Positions 16,367 to 23,698 of a DNA stretch of 32,570 nucleotides are shown piece by piece. Both the position numbers and the translations under genes were made by a program. This DNA is from Aliivibrio sp. S3MY1 (GTDB taxonomy: Bacteria > Pseudomonadota > Gammaproteobacteria > Enterobacterales > Vibrionaceae), in the NCBI RefSeq assembly GCF_028765575.1, contig NZ_JARACO010000032.1, forward strand, positions 1 through 32,570, read 5' to 3'. Position 1 is the stretch's first letter; each line of letters begins with the position of its first letter. Under the pieces are notes generated by a model that was given only the letters and a program-made list of their open reading frames with translations, did no database searches and was not told the DNA's origin.

Positions 16367-17026
16367 ATGAGAATTATCACTCAGGCAGAAGTACGTGTTA
16401 TTGGCTGTTTAATAGAAAAAGAAATCACCACACCAGAACATTACCCATTAACATTAAATGCACTAACTAACGCATGTAACCAAAAGAGCAGTCGTGACCC
16501 TGTCACTTCAATGACGGATTCAAATGTATTAGATGTACTTAATGCTCTGATTAAAGATCGATTAGTGACTGATGAGTCTCGTGGAAACTCAAGAGTTGCT
16601 AAATATCAGCACCGTTTTTGTAACACCGAATTTGGTAGTCTTAAATTGTCTTCGCAAGAGATTGCTATTTTATGTGTGCTTTTTTTACGTGGTCCTCAAA
16701 CACCAGGTGAGCTAAGAACAAGAACGCAACGTTTATATGAATTTGAAAATGTTGCACAGGTTGAGGCTGTTTTGAATAAGTTAGCCGCAGATGAACTCTC
16801 ACCTAAAGTCGTTAAGCTATCAAAAGAGCCTGGCAAACGGGAAGCTCGATATGGTCACTTATTTTGCGGCGAGCTGAGTGACAGCATCACAGATCCTGAT
16901 ATTCAAGAGACTTCGACACAAAATGAAGACAAAAATTTGCGAATTGAACAATTAGAGAATGACGTTTCTCAATTACGCGCTGAACTGGATGAGTTAAAAC
17001 AATTAGTTAATCAGGTTCTCTCTTAG
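16367..17026 (+). CDS. yceH: YceH family protein (DUF480)
   Basis: This 219-residue protein matches YceH over its length. The N-terminal winged-helix part reads VRVIGCLIEKEITTPEHYPL and then ALTNACNQKSSRDPV, and a second winged-helix part contains LFLRGPQTPGELRTRTQRLYEF (within residues ~105-130). The C-terminus (residues ~185-219) forms a coiled coil with heptad leucines. The two winged helices suggest nucleic-acid binding, but the family's role is not established. The ATG at 16367 follows AAAGGAAT. The GIY-YIG gene starts four bases after its stop, so the two form an operon. Confidence 0.92.
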   Translation: MRIITQAEVRVIGCLIEKEITTPEHYPLTLNALTNACNQKSSRDPVTSMTDSNVLDVLNALIKDRLVTDESRGNSRVAKYQHRFCNTEFGSLKLSSQEIAILCVLFLRGPQTPGELRTRTQRLYEFENVAQVEAVLNKLAADELSPKVVKLSKEPGKREARYGHLFCGELSDSITDPDIQETSTQNEDKNLRIEQLENDVSQLRAELDELKQLVNQVLS

Positions 17027-17030
17027 TTAC

Positions 17031-17312
17031 ATGACGGAACTCAAATCTAGCTGGACACTTTATTTAATACGAACACGATCTAACAGTTTATATTGTGGTA
17101 TCACGAATAATTTACCACGTCGCTTTGAAATGCATAAAGCAGGCAAAGGGGCGGAGTATTTACGCGGAAAAGGCCCTCTAACCTTAGTGTGGTCACACAA
17201 TGTTGAGTCAAAATCACACGCGTTAAAATATGAGTACCGGATAAAAAAAATGACCAAGGCTTCAAAAGAAGCCTTAGTCAATCAAACAGGAAGTTTACCT
17301 AGCCTTGACTAA
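17031..17312 (+). CDS. GIY-YIG nuclease family protein (YhbQ-like)
   Basis: This 93-residue protein is a minimal GIY-YIG domain. WTLYLIRT (Y11) and SLYCGITNNLPRRFEMH (YCG at 21-23, the catalytic-type Arg at 30) replace the literal GIY and YIG, and E68 in KYEYRIKK is the metal-binding glutamate position. These residues match the YhbQ/UPF0213 group, which includes DNA endonucleases. It is coupled to yceH with a four-base gap and ends tail-to-tail with nadE 11 bases away. A role in DNA repair or processing is plausible from the family but not shown. Confidence 0.88.
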   Translation: MTELKSSWTLYLIRTRSNSLYCGITNNLPRRFEMHKAGKGAEYLRGKGPLTLVWSHNVESKSHALKYEYRIKKMTKASKEALVNQTGSLPSLD

Positions 17313-17323
17313 GCACTGAGTTA

Positions 17324-18154
17324 CTAATCGTAGATAGTCGGGATAGGTTGACGTTTATGCTGAGATAGTCGGTAGATAGTAATCAATTTAGCTTCAGCTT
17401 CAGCTTCAATTTTCTTACCTTCTAAAAAATCATCTATTTGGTCATAAGTAACCGACAGTGAATCTTCATCCGCTTTTTGAGGGGCCAGTTCTTCTAGATC
17501 AGCGGTTGGCACTTTTTTTACTAGCTGCTCAGGAGCACCTAACGCGGCTGCAATGCTTCTTATCTGACGTTTGTTTAAACCAAATAGAGGGGCCAAGTCA
17601 CAGGCACCATCACCAAACTTAGTGTAAAACCCTGTAATGTTTTCGGCCGAGTGATCGGTTCCTAATACTAAACCGCCAACATAACCTGCGACTTCATATT
17701 GAGCTATCATTCGTGCGCGTGCTTTTACATTGCCTTTTACAAAATCTATTTTTGCAGGATCGGTAGGAAGTAAACCAGTATGTTCAAGAGCGATATGATT
17801 CGCTTTGTGTAAGCCGTCAACCCCGTCTTTAATGTTAATGCTAATTGACTGAGAAGGTTGAATAAAAGACAAGGCTAACTGAGCTTCATCTTCGTCTTTT
17901 TGGATACCATAAGGTAAACGAACTGCGATAAATTGGTATTTGTCCGTTTCAAACTCTTGATTTAACTCATTAATTGCAATTTGAGCTAATCGCCCGCAAG
18001 TTGTTGAGTCGACACCACCGCTGATCCCAAGAATTAGCGATTTACAATGAGATTGAATTAGTTTTGATTTAATAAAATCGACGCGAGTTTTAATTTCTTG
18101 AACTGGGTCAATTGATTCTTTTACTTTCATTTCTTCAACAATCTGCTGTTGCAT
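17324..18154 (-). CDS. nadE: NH3-dependent NAD+ synthetase
   Basis: This catalyses the last step of NAD+ synthesis, ATP-dependent amidation of nicotinate adenine dinucleotide with ammonia. The N-type ATP pyrophosphatase P-loop [11 protein letters not shown] is near residues 46-56, with further family blocks [27 protein letters not shown] and, later, [20 protein letters not shown]. No glutaminase domain is attached. I place the start at the ATG at 18154, giving 276 residues (the enterobacterial NadE is of the same size), because AAAGGA lies nine bases upstream; the open frame runs 12 codons further to 18190. It faces away from the NadD-like gene across 157 bp. Confidence 0.95.
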   Translation of the reverse strand: MQQQIVEEMKVKESIDPVQEIKTRVDFIKSKLIQSHCKSLILGISGGVDSTTCGRLAQIAINELNQEFETDKYQFIAVRLPYGIQKDEDEAQLALSFIQPSQSISINIKDGVDGLHKANHIALEHTGLLPTDPAKIDFVKGNVKARARMIAQYEVAGYVGGLVLGTDHSAENITGFYTKFGDGACDLAPLFGLNKRQIRSIAAALGAPEQLVKKVPTADLEELAPQKADEDSLSVTYDQIDDFLEGKKIEAEAEAKLITIYRLSQHKRQPIPTIYD

Positions 18155-18311
18155 TGTTATTCCTTTACTCTTTATTGAGGCGATTAACACTTAAGTAGAA
18201 TAATCATACTGAATTAAATCAATTAATAACAGCCTAATAGTGTTCTCACATAGCCATCGACATAAATTTCACTTATGCTGATTAATAATATCAACAATAA
18301 CGAGATTAAAA
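18155..18311. promoter_or_regulatory. Divergent promoter region, nadE / nadD-like
   Basis: This 157 bp spacer must hold the promoters of both NAD-pathway genes. It is AT-rich. I could not identify a known NAD repressor operator or riboswitch in it by eye. Co-regulation is an inference from the shared spacer. Confidence 0.5.
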
Positions 18312-18824
18312 ATGAAGATTGCAGTATTTGGTAGCGCCTTTAATCCACCATCATTAGGTCACAAGAGTGTAATTGAACGCCTTGGGCACTTTGACAAAGT
18401 GTTGCTAGTACCAAGTATCTCACACGCATGGGGTAAAGCGATGCTGCCTTATGAAAGTCGGCTTAACATGATTACCGCGTTTATTTCTGACTTAGCGTTG
18501 AGTAACGTTGAGTTATCTACTTTAGAAAAAGAGATCCACATTCCAGAGCAAAACGTCACCACTTTTTCTCTTTTAAAAACGCTTCAAGAATTACACAGTA
18601 ATGCTGACATTACCTTTATCATCGGCCCAGATAACTTACTTAAGTTCGACAAGTTTTTCAAAGCGGATGAGATAATAAAACGTTGGAGTGTTATGGCTTG
18701 TCCAGAAACATTACCAATTAGAAGTACCGATATAAGAAATACAATACAACGTGGTGAGGATATCTCTCACTTAACAACAAAAGGCGTCCAAGAATACATT
18801 TCTAGACACCAATTATACGAGTAA
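18312..18824 (+). CDS. NadD-like nicotinate(nicotinamide)-nucleotide adenylyltransferase
   Basis: This 170-residue protein is a nucleotidyltransferase of the NadD/NMNAT superfamily. The N-terminus reads FGSAFNPPSLGH (residues 6-17), equivalent to the GxFDPxHxGH nucleotide-binding motif with Ser in place of the first His. The C-terminal IRSTDIR (residues ~136-142) corresponds to the ISSTxIR ATP-binding motif. It is shorter than typical NadD (~210 residues). The predicted reaction is adenylation of NaMN or NMN, supplying the substrate of the neighbouring NadE. A housekeeping nadD is normally elsewhere in vibrios, so this may be a second, specialised enzyme. The ATG at 18312 is the only sensible start. 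Confidence 0.82.
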   Translation: MKIAVFGSAFNPPSLGHKSVIERLGHFDKVLLVPSISHAWGKAMLPYESRLNMITAFISDLALSNVELSTLEKEIHIPEQNVTTFSLLKTLQELHSNADITFIIGPDNLLKFDKFFKADEIIKRWSVMACPETLPIRSTDIRNTIQRGEDISHLTTKGVQEYISRHQLYE

Positions 18825-18853
18825 TCGTTTATGAAAATACAAGTGGCTTAAAT

Positions 18854-18961
18854 ATGCGTGTTGCGGCGTAGATAAACAATGCTCGCTTTCGTATTAATTA
18901 TCAATGGGATGACCGAACTGATGTTCAGGTGTTCATGCCATTTGAGATCCCTTTCCAATAA
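18854..18961 (+). pseudogene. Possible decayed gene fragment
   Basis: In one frame, ATG plus four codons is followed by TAG (18869-18871), then 29 sense codons ending at TAA (18959-18961). The translation, reading ARFRINYQWDDRTDVQVF then MPFEIPFQ, has protein-like composition, unlike the surrounding spacer. It could be the tail of a lost gene or chance. I do not recognise it. Confidence 0.25.
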
Positions 18962-18994
18962 CGAAAAATCGAGCATTATCGAGATGACGTTAGC

Positions 18995-19612
18995 TTACTT
19001 CAATAACGAAAACATTTGTTGAAGTAGTTGCACATTGCCTGAAAAATAACGCTTCGCAATCATCTCATTTTTCGCGCCAGATTTACGCATTTTATCCGCT
19101 TCTCTCACTTTTAATGCCATCATCATGTCTGGGGACACTTGGCTATCTACCGTCTCTTTAGAGTCAGTTAATGAGGATAAGTAGCTATTAATACTCTTTG
19201 ATTCTACAGATAACTCTGTATGCAAAGAGGCCGTTAGTAACTCATCTTGCATTACCTGCAATAAGCGCTGTTCAGCAAGTTCCGTTAAATTATGTGATTG
19301 GAGTTTTTGTAATCCAGCAACTAATAAAGGGCTCATCTCAACGTAACCGCCGTGAGATGGTAGCAATTCGCGAGTCCTTACTGAAAACTTAATAGTAGAG
19401 ATACTAGAGTTCGGTACAATAGTGATTGAAGATAAAGCATCAAACGGAAGCCAAAACCCTTCTCCAGGCAGAATCAAGTATTCCCATTGACCTAAACGAA
19501 TAAGCGCGGCACCAGTGAGAACAGAAACGAATTCATAATGGTTCTTTTTCTTTCTCGCTGTATAAAAAAGATGGGGATGTGTCTCTGAGTGAAAAGTGAT
19601 CGCGTTTTTCAT
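18995..19612 (-). CDS. AraC-like regulator with reduced DNA-binding region
   Basis: The first ~95 of 205 residues form a cupin-like AraC ligand-binding domain (for example HYEFVSVLTGAALIRLGQ, then ILPGEGFWLPFDALSSI). AraC proteins normally end in ~100 residues with two helix-turn-helix motifs. Here only ~45 C-terminal residues (READKMRKSGAKNEMIAKRY and FSGNVQLLQQMFSLLK) resemble the second motif. The intervening ~65 residues look like a helical linker with no first motif. It is either a co-inducer-binding protein that no longer binds DNA in the usual way, or a diverged subfamily. It is divergent from the acyltransferase gene, 85 bp away. The ATG at 19612 has AGAGGTACC upstream on its strand. 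Confidence 0.7.
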   Translation of the reverse strand: MKNAITFHSETHPHLFYTARKKKNHYEFVSVLTGAALIRLGQWEYLILPGEGFWLPFDALSSITIVPNSSISTIKFSVRTRELLPSHGGYVEMSPLLVAGLQKLQSHNLTELAEQRLLQVMQDELLTASLHTELSVESKSINSYLSSLTDSKETVDSQVSPDMMMALKVREADKMRKSGAKNEMIAKRYFSGNVQLLQQMFSLLK

Positions 19613-19697
19613 AGGTACCTCTAAATTTGAGTTCGTAACTTTACTGGTTTTTACCTAAAAATCAACGGATTCTCTATCGTAAAAGCGATATTTACTC

Positions 19698-20897
19698 ATG
19701 GATGGTACGACCACTGTAATTGATCACGTACAAGTGAAACAAAATCAAGTAGAATATGACCTCATTTCCTTTTTGGTAACCAGAAGTCTAAAAATGACCA
19801 CACAAGATATCTATCAAGAAATTCGCCCATATAATGATGATGAAGTTCCTGCTGCTATTGAGCGTTTAATTTCTGATGATGAATTCATTACCGCTATTCT
19901 GCATTACAAGTTTCCTTCTGCCTCTAAATTTTTATTTTGGCTATTAGCGCCATTATTGCGTTGTAAGCTGCGTCGTTCACTATCTAAGATCACCACGATA
20001 GAAGACGTACAGTTGAATGTTGCGACGTATTTGAATAAGACCGTTAAAAAGACAACCAATGGTATTACCTATACTGGACTGGATAAATTAGACCCGAATC
20101 AAGCGTATTTGTTTGTTTCTAATCACCGTGATATTGCCATGGATCCCGCATTAATGAATTGGGTTTTATACAATAACAAGATGCAAACGGTTAGAATCGC
20201 GATAGGTGATAACTTATTGAAAAAGGCTTGCAGTACGGAATTAATGAAGCTGAATAAAAGTTTTATCGTAAAACGCTCAGCAAAAGCCCCTCGTCAAATG
20301 CTTAAAGCGCTAGGGCAGTTGTCTGCTTATATTAAGCACTCTTTAGAAACCAATAACTCTATCTGGATCGCGCAGAAAGAAGGTAGAGCAAAGGATGGTA
20401 ATGACTTTACCGATCCTGCAATTTTAAAGATGTTTCATGTTGAAGGCCGTAAACGTAAAGAGAGCTTTCCTGATTACATGAATAGCTTAAAGATAGTTCC
20501 TGTATCTATCTCCTATGAAAATGATCCATTAGATGTTCAAAAGGCTAAAGAGTTGAATGCCGTAGCAACATTAGGCTCATATGAGAAAGGAGAATTTGAA
20601 GACATCGATAGTATTATCAAAGGGATCATTGGTAATAAGAAACGCATTCACATTCACTTTGGTGACGTTGTCACTTCGGCACCAGAATCTGCTGATCTAT
20701 TAGCACAAGAGATGGATCAACAGATAACAAAGAATTACCATCTGTTCCCAATCAATTATGCAGCAGCGAATGTTGACTCTGATACCGTGACAAAAGAAGT
20801 GAAACAAGAGTTAGAGACTAAGTTGGAACAGTTGTCATTACAAGAACAGCCTTATCTGCGTGCGCTTTACGCCAACCCAGTAAAGAACGCACAATAA
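19698..20897 (+). CDS. PlsC-like 1-acyl-glycerol-3-phosphate acyltransferase family protein
   Basis: This 399-residue protein has an acyltransferase core beginning around residue 125. FVSNHRDIAMDP (N142-P150) is the catalytic block, and WIAQKEGRAKDGND (residues ~223-236) is the second, phosphate-binding block. The His and Asp are separated by five residues rather than the four in the textbook HX4D motif, as in a subgroup with NHRDI. The N-terminal ~120 residues are an extra helical domain with one hydrophobic patch (residues ~78-88). It probably acts at the inner membrane on lysophosphatidate or a related lipid. There is no good ribosome binding site before the ATG at 19698, so the start is less certain. 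Confidence 0.82.
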   Translation: MDGTTTVIDHVQVKQNQVEYDLISFLVTRSLKMTTQDIYQEIRPYNDDEVPAAIERLISDDEFITAILHYKFPSASKFLFWLLAPLLRCKLRRSLSKITTIEDVQLNVATYLNKTVKKTTNGITYTGLDKLDPNQAYLFVSNHRDIAMDPALMNWVLYNNKMQTVRIAIGDNLLKKACSTELMKLNKSFIVKRSAKAPRQMLKALGQLSAYIKHSLETNNSIWIAQKEGRAKDGNDFTDPAILKMFHVEGRKRKESFPDYMNSLKIVPVSISYENDPLDVQKAKELNAVATLGSYEKGEFEDIDSIIKGIIGNKKRIHIHFGDVVTSAPESADLLAQEMDQQITKNYHLFPINYAAANVDSDTVTKEVKQELETKLEQLSLQEQPYLRALYANPVKNAQ

Positions 20898-20907
20898 TGA
20901 CTCATCA

Positions 20908-21831
20908 TTAATTAAACAATTTTTTATCCCAATGTGGTGGATTACCCACTTGTTGGGATAAAAAGTCAATAAAGGTTCTAACTTTAGGAGGTAAATGCTG
21001 GCGTCTTGGATAGACTGCATAAATAGGCAATACCATGTCTGCTTGCCATTCCGTTAATAAACGTACCAAAGTGCCATTTTCAAATTCATCTTCAAGTAAA
21101 TAGCTCGCCAAATAGGATATACCTGCTCCGGCTTTAGTTGCATCTAAAATCGCCGATGCATTATCTATTTTAAAAATACTCTGCACTTTAACAACTTGAT
21201 GGACGCCGTCGCGAGTAAATTCCCATTCATTGAACTTTCGCTCATTACTATAATAAGCAATACATTTATGTTTACTTAGATCAGCAGGTCGAGAAGGTAA
21301 TCCATTCTCTTTAATGTAACTTGGTGCAGCCGCGACGATAAAATGACAATCGGCAATTTTTCTCGCAATCATGCCTTCGGGTAAGTCATCATGTATGGCT
21401 ATCCAACAATCAAGTCCATCTTCTAACAATTTTGGCTTATGATCGAATAGGGTAACTTCCAGTTCAACGTCAGGATATTGTGCTTGAAACTCAGCAAGGG
21501 CATGAATGATATGCCGATTACCAAAAGATTGTGCAATACCAACTTTAAATACACCAGATATTCTACCATGGTGTGCATCTAACAAGGCATCCGCTTCATA
21601 AGCAATATCAATGAGCTTTTGACTGTATTCGGCGTATTGCAGACCTAGCTCTGTGATCGAAACCGAACGATTATTACGCTGGACTAACTGGCAATCTAAG
21701 CGAGTTTCTAAGGCTTTTATCTGCTTTGATACATGAGATTTAGAGATACCTAATTTTTCAGCAGCACGCGTAAAGTTCAACTCATTGGCTACCGTAGCAA
21801 AGATCACCATTTGATGCAGATTGTCTAACAT
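20908..21831 (-). CDS. LysR family transcriptional regulator
   Basis: The 307-residue protein has the standard LysR layout: an N-terminal winged helix-turn-helix, FATVANELNFTRAAEKLGISKSHVSKQIKALE (residues ~11-42), followed by a substrate-binding-type effector domain (residues ~90-300). A conserved start reads MLDNLHQM. The ATG at 21831 has an AGG nine bases upstream; the frame continues to a TTG at 21837 which I consider less likely. It ends 11 bases from the stop of the acyltransferase gene in a convergent arrangement. LysR targets are often adjacent and divergent, but the upstream neighbour here is on the same strand, so no target is proposed. Confidence 0.92.
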   Translation of the reverse strand: MLDNLHQMVIFATVANELNFTRAAEKLGISKSHVSKQIKALETRLDCQLVQRNNRSVSITELGLQYAEYSQKLIDIAYEADALLDAHHGRISGVFKVGIAQSFGNRHIIHALAEFQAQYPDVELEVTLFDHKPKLLEDGLDCWIAIHDDLPEGMIARKIADCHFIVAAAPSYIKENGLPSRPADLSKHKCIAYYSNERKFNEWEFTRDGVHQVVKVQSIFKIDNASAILDATKAGAGISYLASYLLEDEFENGTLVRLLTEWQADMVLPIYAVYPRRQHLPPKVRTFIDFLSQQVGNPPHWDKKLFN

Positions 21832-21869
21832 TATCAAACCTAAAGAAAAAACAGTCTTCTATTGTAATG

Positions 21870-22484
21870 CTACTTAAAAATATAACCATCAACTTTTATG
21901 GTTTCTGGAAATTCAGTGATTTGTTGGCCACCAAGATAGATATTCCCCTTGACTACTAAGTCAGCGGGTAGGGTTGTGATTTGGGAATAACCAAGATAAA
22001 GGTTCCCTTTTACAACTAATTGTTTCGGCAAATTAACTAACGGGGTTCGAATAACACTTAAATCACCATTTACCGTTAATCGTTGAGGTAGCTCTGTTAA
22101 GCCAGAGCCAGCAAAATTGATAAAACCTGCCACCTTAATACCACGAGTATATCGCTTGAGTTGGGTTGTTCCAGCCAGATTTAAGTAGCCTTTTACTTGT
22201 GTCCCTATGGGAATGTTCTTAATCTTCGTATTGGCTAAATTAAGATCACCATCGACGATTAAGCCCTTAGGTAACTTTTTGATGTGACTATTGGCAAGAT
22301 TTACATTGCCTTTAAGCTCAAGGTTCTCGGGGAGTTCGGTGTAATTTGTATGTCGTAAATTAATATTTCCATAGCTATCAATATGATTTATCAAACGATG
22401 TTTATTAAGCATCTCAGCCATTAAAGGTGAGGAGAGAAGGCTTGATACCATTAGTAAAGCCAAAGAAATGTGTGATTTAGACAT
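21870..22484 (-). CDS. Secreted solenoid protein of eight 20-residue repeats
   Basis: The 204-residue product has a signal peptide (residues 1-23, hydrophobic core then SPLMA, cleavage after Ala23 likely). From residue 39 to 199 there are eight consecutive repeats of 20 residues (one of 21), each starting with Gly, in the pattern G-[ND]-[LIV]-x-[LF]-x-x-[TS]-x-[IL]-x-x-[LF]-P-x-x-[LI]-x-[VL]-x. The last, partial repeat is GYIFK. The layout suggests a beta-solenoid or leucine-rich-repeat-like structure in the periplasm or outside the cell. Such repeats occur in surface and adhesion proteins, but I know no function for this one. The upstream neighbour is the divergent cold-shock gene. Confidence 0.75.
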   Translation of the reverse strand: MSKSHISLALLMVSSLLSSPLMAEMLNKHRLINHIDSYGNINLRHTNYTELPENLELKGNVNLANSHIKKLPKGLIVDGDLNLANTKIKNIPIGTQVKGYLNLAGTTQLKRYTRGIKVAGFINFAGSGLTELPQRLTVNGDLSVIRTPLVNLPKQLVVKGNLYLGYSQITTLPADLVVKGNIYLGGQQITEFPETIKVDGYIFK

Positions 22485-22615
22485 AATATAGACAACATAA
22501 AGTTAGTGACTTGTTTATTATCGACTACAGATGGAATATGTTTAATTTCAAATCGGTGATATAAGTCTTATTTTTCGATTTTTTTTATTAAAACACATTT
22601 GCTATAGTGAAATTT

Positions 22616-22628
22616 GGTATTTTATACC
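22616..22628 (+). promoter_or_regulatory. Short hairpin in the cold-shock gene leader
   Basis: GGTAT and ATACC form a small inverted repeat with a TTT spacer, just after a TATAGT -10-like hexamer (22603-22608). A T-rich stretch stands in the -35 position, so the promoter call is weak. The leader to the ATG would be about 60 nt. Confidence 0.35.
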
Positions 22629-22675
22629 ACAGCGATAAATAGACTCGCGAGTAATTCAAACATTAAGGAGACGTA

Positions 22676-22882
22676 ATGTCTAAAGCGACTGGTACTGTAA
22701 AATGGTTTAACGAAGAGAAAGGTTTTGGTTTCATCGCACAAGAAAACGGACCTGACGTGTTTGCTCACTTCAGCGCGATTCAATCAGACGGTTTCAAAAC
22801 GTTGAAAGAAGGCCAAGCCGTAACTTTTGATGTTGAGCAAGGCCCTAAAGGCCCTCAAGCAAGCAATATTCAAGCGGCTTAG
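22676..22882 (+). CDS. Cold-shock (CspA family) protein
   Basis: This 68-residue protein is a single cold-shock domain with both RNA-binding motifs intact, RNP1-type KGFGFI (residues ~15-20) and RNP2-type DVFAHF (~28-33). The sequence ends in SNIQAA. It binds single-stranded nucleic acid and acts as an RNA chaperone in the cytoplasm. A strong AAGGAG lies seven bases before the ATG. The leader is short for a classic cold-inducible cspA, so temperature control cannot be judged. It is a single-gene unit with its own terminator. Which of the several vibrio csp paralogues this is cannot be told from one sequence. Confidence 0.95.
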   Translation: MSKATGTVKWFNEEKGFGFIAQENGPDVFAHFSAIQSDGFKTLKEGQAVTFDVEQGPKGPQASNIQAA

Positions 22883-22897
22883 TACCAAGATATTAAT

Positions 22898-22927
22898 AAA
22901 AAGGCTCTCAATGTGAGAGCCTTTTTT
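22898..22927 (+). terminator. Terminator after the cold-shock gene
   Basis: An AAAAAGGCTCTCA/TGAGAGCC stem with a three-base loop is followed by six T. The A-run on the left could make it bidirectional, serving the convergent YfcZ-like gene as well. Confidence 0.92.
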
Positions 22928-22946
22928 CTTTGTTATCTATCACAGA

Positions 22947-23243
22947 TTATTTTCTAAGAGAACGAGTCTTTAGTTCGTAAATTAGTTTTTCTGCGCTGCA
23001 AGAGAATTTCAAGCGAGCGTGAAGTTCTTTTTCGTCATTAGTCAGTTCAATACTGTGCTCAACGTCATCACATACTTCTTTTGCTAAAGATAGGTAATTA
23101 GCAAATTCCGCTTCTAATTGTGCTTTATTGTTAGCGAAGATACTTACTTCAGCAACATCATCTCCCTCTTTAATCACAAAACCCATTTCTGCACTACAGC
23201 CACACGAATCGCATGGTACATTCTGTTCAACTTCAGAAGTCAT
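22947..23243 (-). CDS. YfcZ/YiiS family protein (DUF406)
   Basis: The 98-residue product has the DUF406 layout: an N-terminal cysteine cluster PCDSCGCSAEMGF (residues ~9-21), a central IFANNKAQLEAEFANYLSLA, and a C-terminal FSCSAEKLIYELKTR (residues ~80-94). The family has no established function; the cysteine cluster hints at metal binding. I chose the ATG at 23243 because GAGGAAA lies upstream; the open frame extends 16 codons further, to 23291, without a better site. It is convergent with the cold-shock gene. Confidence 0.88.
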   Translation of the reverse strand: MTSEVEQNVPCDSCGCSAEMGFVIKEGDDVAEVSIFANNKAQLEAEFANYLSLAKEVCDDVEHSIELTNDEKELHARLKFSCSAEKLIYELKTRSLRK

Positions 23244-23405
23244 CGTTTGTTTCCTCATATAGTTATATATCGATATACTAAGCTTGTTCATATTAGAAAA
23301 CTAGTATTTATAACAAGCATCTGAAAAAAATTCCCATAGTAACTAATATTCAAATATCAATAACATAATTACAACCTGGGAGTAAAACCTCAAAATATGA
23401 ACATT

Positions 23406-23425
23406 TCTGACAAATCTTTGTCAGA
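23406..23425. promoter_or_regulatory. Perfect 9+9 palindrome, candidate operator
   Basis: TCTGACAAA and TTTGTCAGA form a perfect inverted repeat with a two-base centre (20 bp in all), a size and symmetry typical of a dimeric repressor site. It lies about 275 bp upstream of the LuxT-like gene and 160 bp upstream of the YfcZ-like gene. The binding protein is unknown. Confidence 0.5.
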
Positions 23426-23621
23426 ATTCAGAGCGGTGTATTGTAATTCCGTACTGTATAATACAGAATGCAGAATGAACTTAGGCAGGGTTGAGCAGCA
23501 AACAGATATTTCGTTGAATATGTGATTCTTATATTTGAGAATACTTTGACGGCTAGATTGCGATAATATGTTTAACGTGCAAAATATTATAAAAAATCAT
23601 ACAAATGGACTTGAATCTTAT

Positions 23622-23652
23622 AAATTAACTTAATTGGATCATTAGTTAATTT
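23622..23652. promoter_or_regulatory. Large near-palindrome upstream of the LuxT-like gene
   Basis: AAATTAACT (23622-23630) and AGTTAATTT (23644-23652) are perfect 9 bp arms. AAT/ATT adds three more pairs inside, with one unpaired T. It ends 46 bp before the ATG at 23699, where an autoregulatory TetR-type operator would be expected. Whether LuxT binds it is inference. Confidence 0.5.
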
Positions 23653-23698
23653 TTACGATTGATTTCTTAATGGACTAACTACATAGAAGAGTTTTATT

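Larger units (their letters stand above)
23244..23698. other. Long divergent spacer before the LuxT-like gene
   Basis: This 455 bp, AT-rich spacer contains no supported gene. It holds two notable inverted repeats (23406-23425 and 23622-23652, listed separately) and a TATAAT (23457-23462) inside a perfect CTGTAT-A-ATACAG palindrome. No well-spaced -35 accompanies that hexamer. A long leader or a small RNA is possible, but I see no terminator to support a separate RNA gene. Confidence 0.4.

Noticed and set aside
23455-23467. Possible LexA box at the CTGTAT-A-ATACAG palindrome
   Set aside because: The half-sites CTGT and ACAG are separated by five bases, whereas LexA sites need eight.
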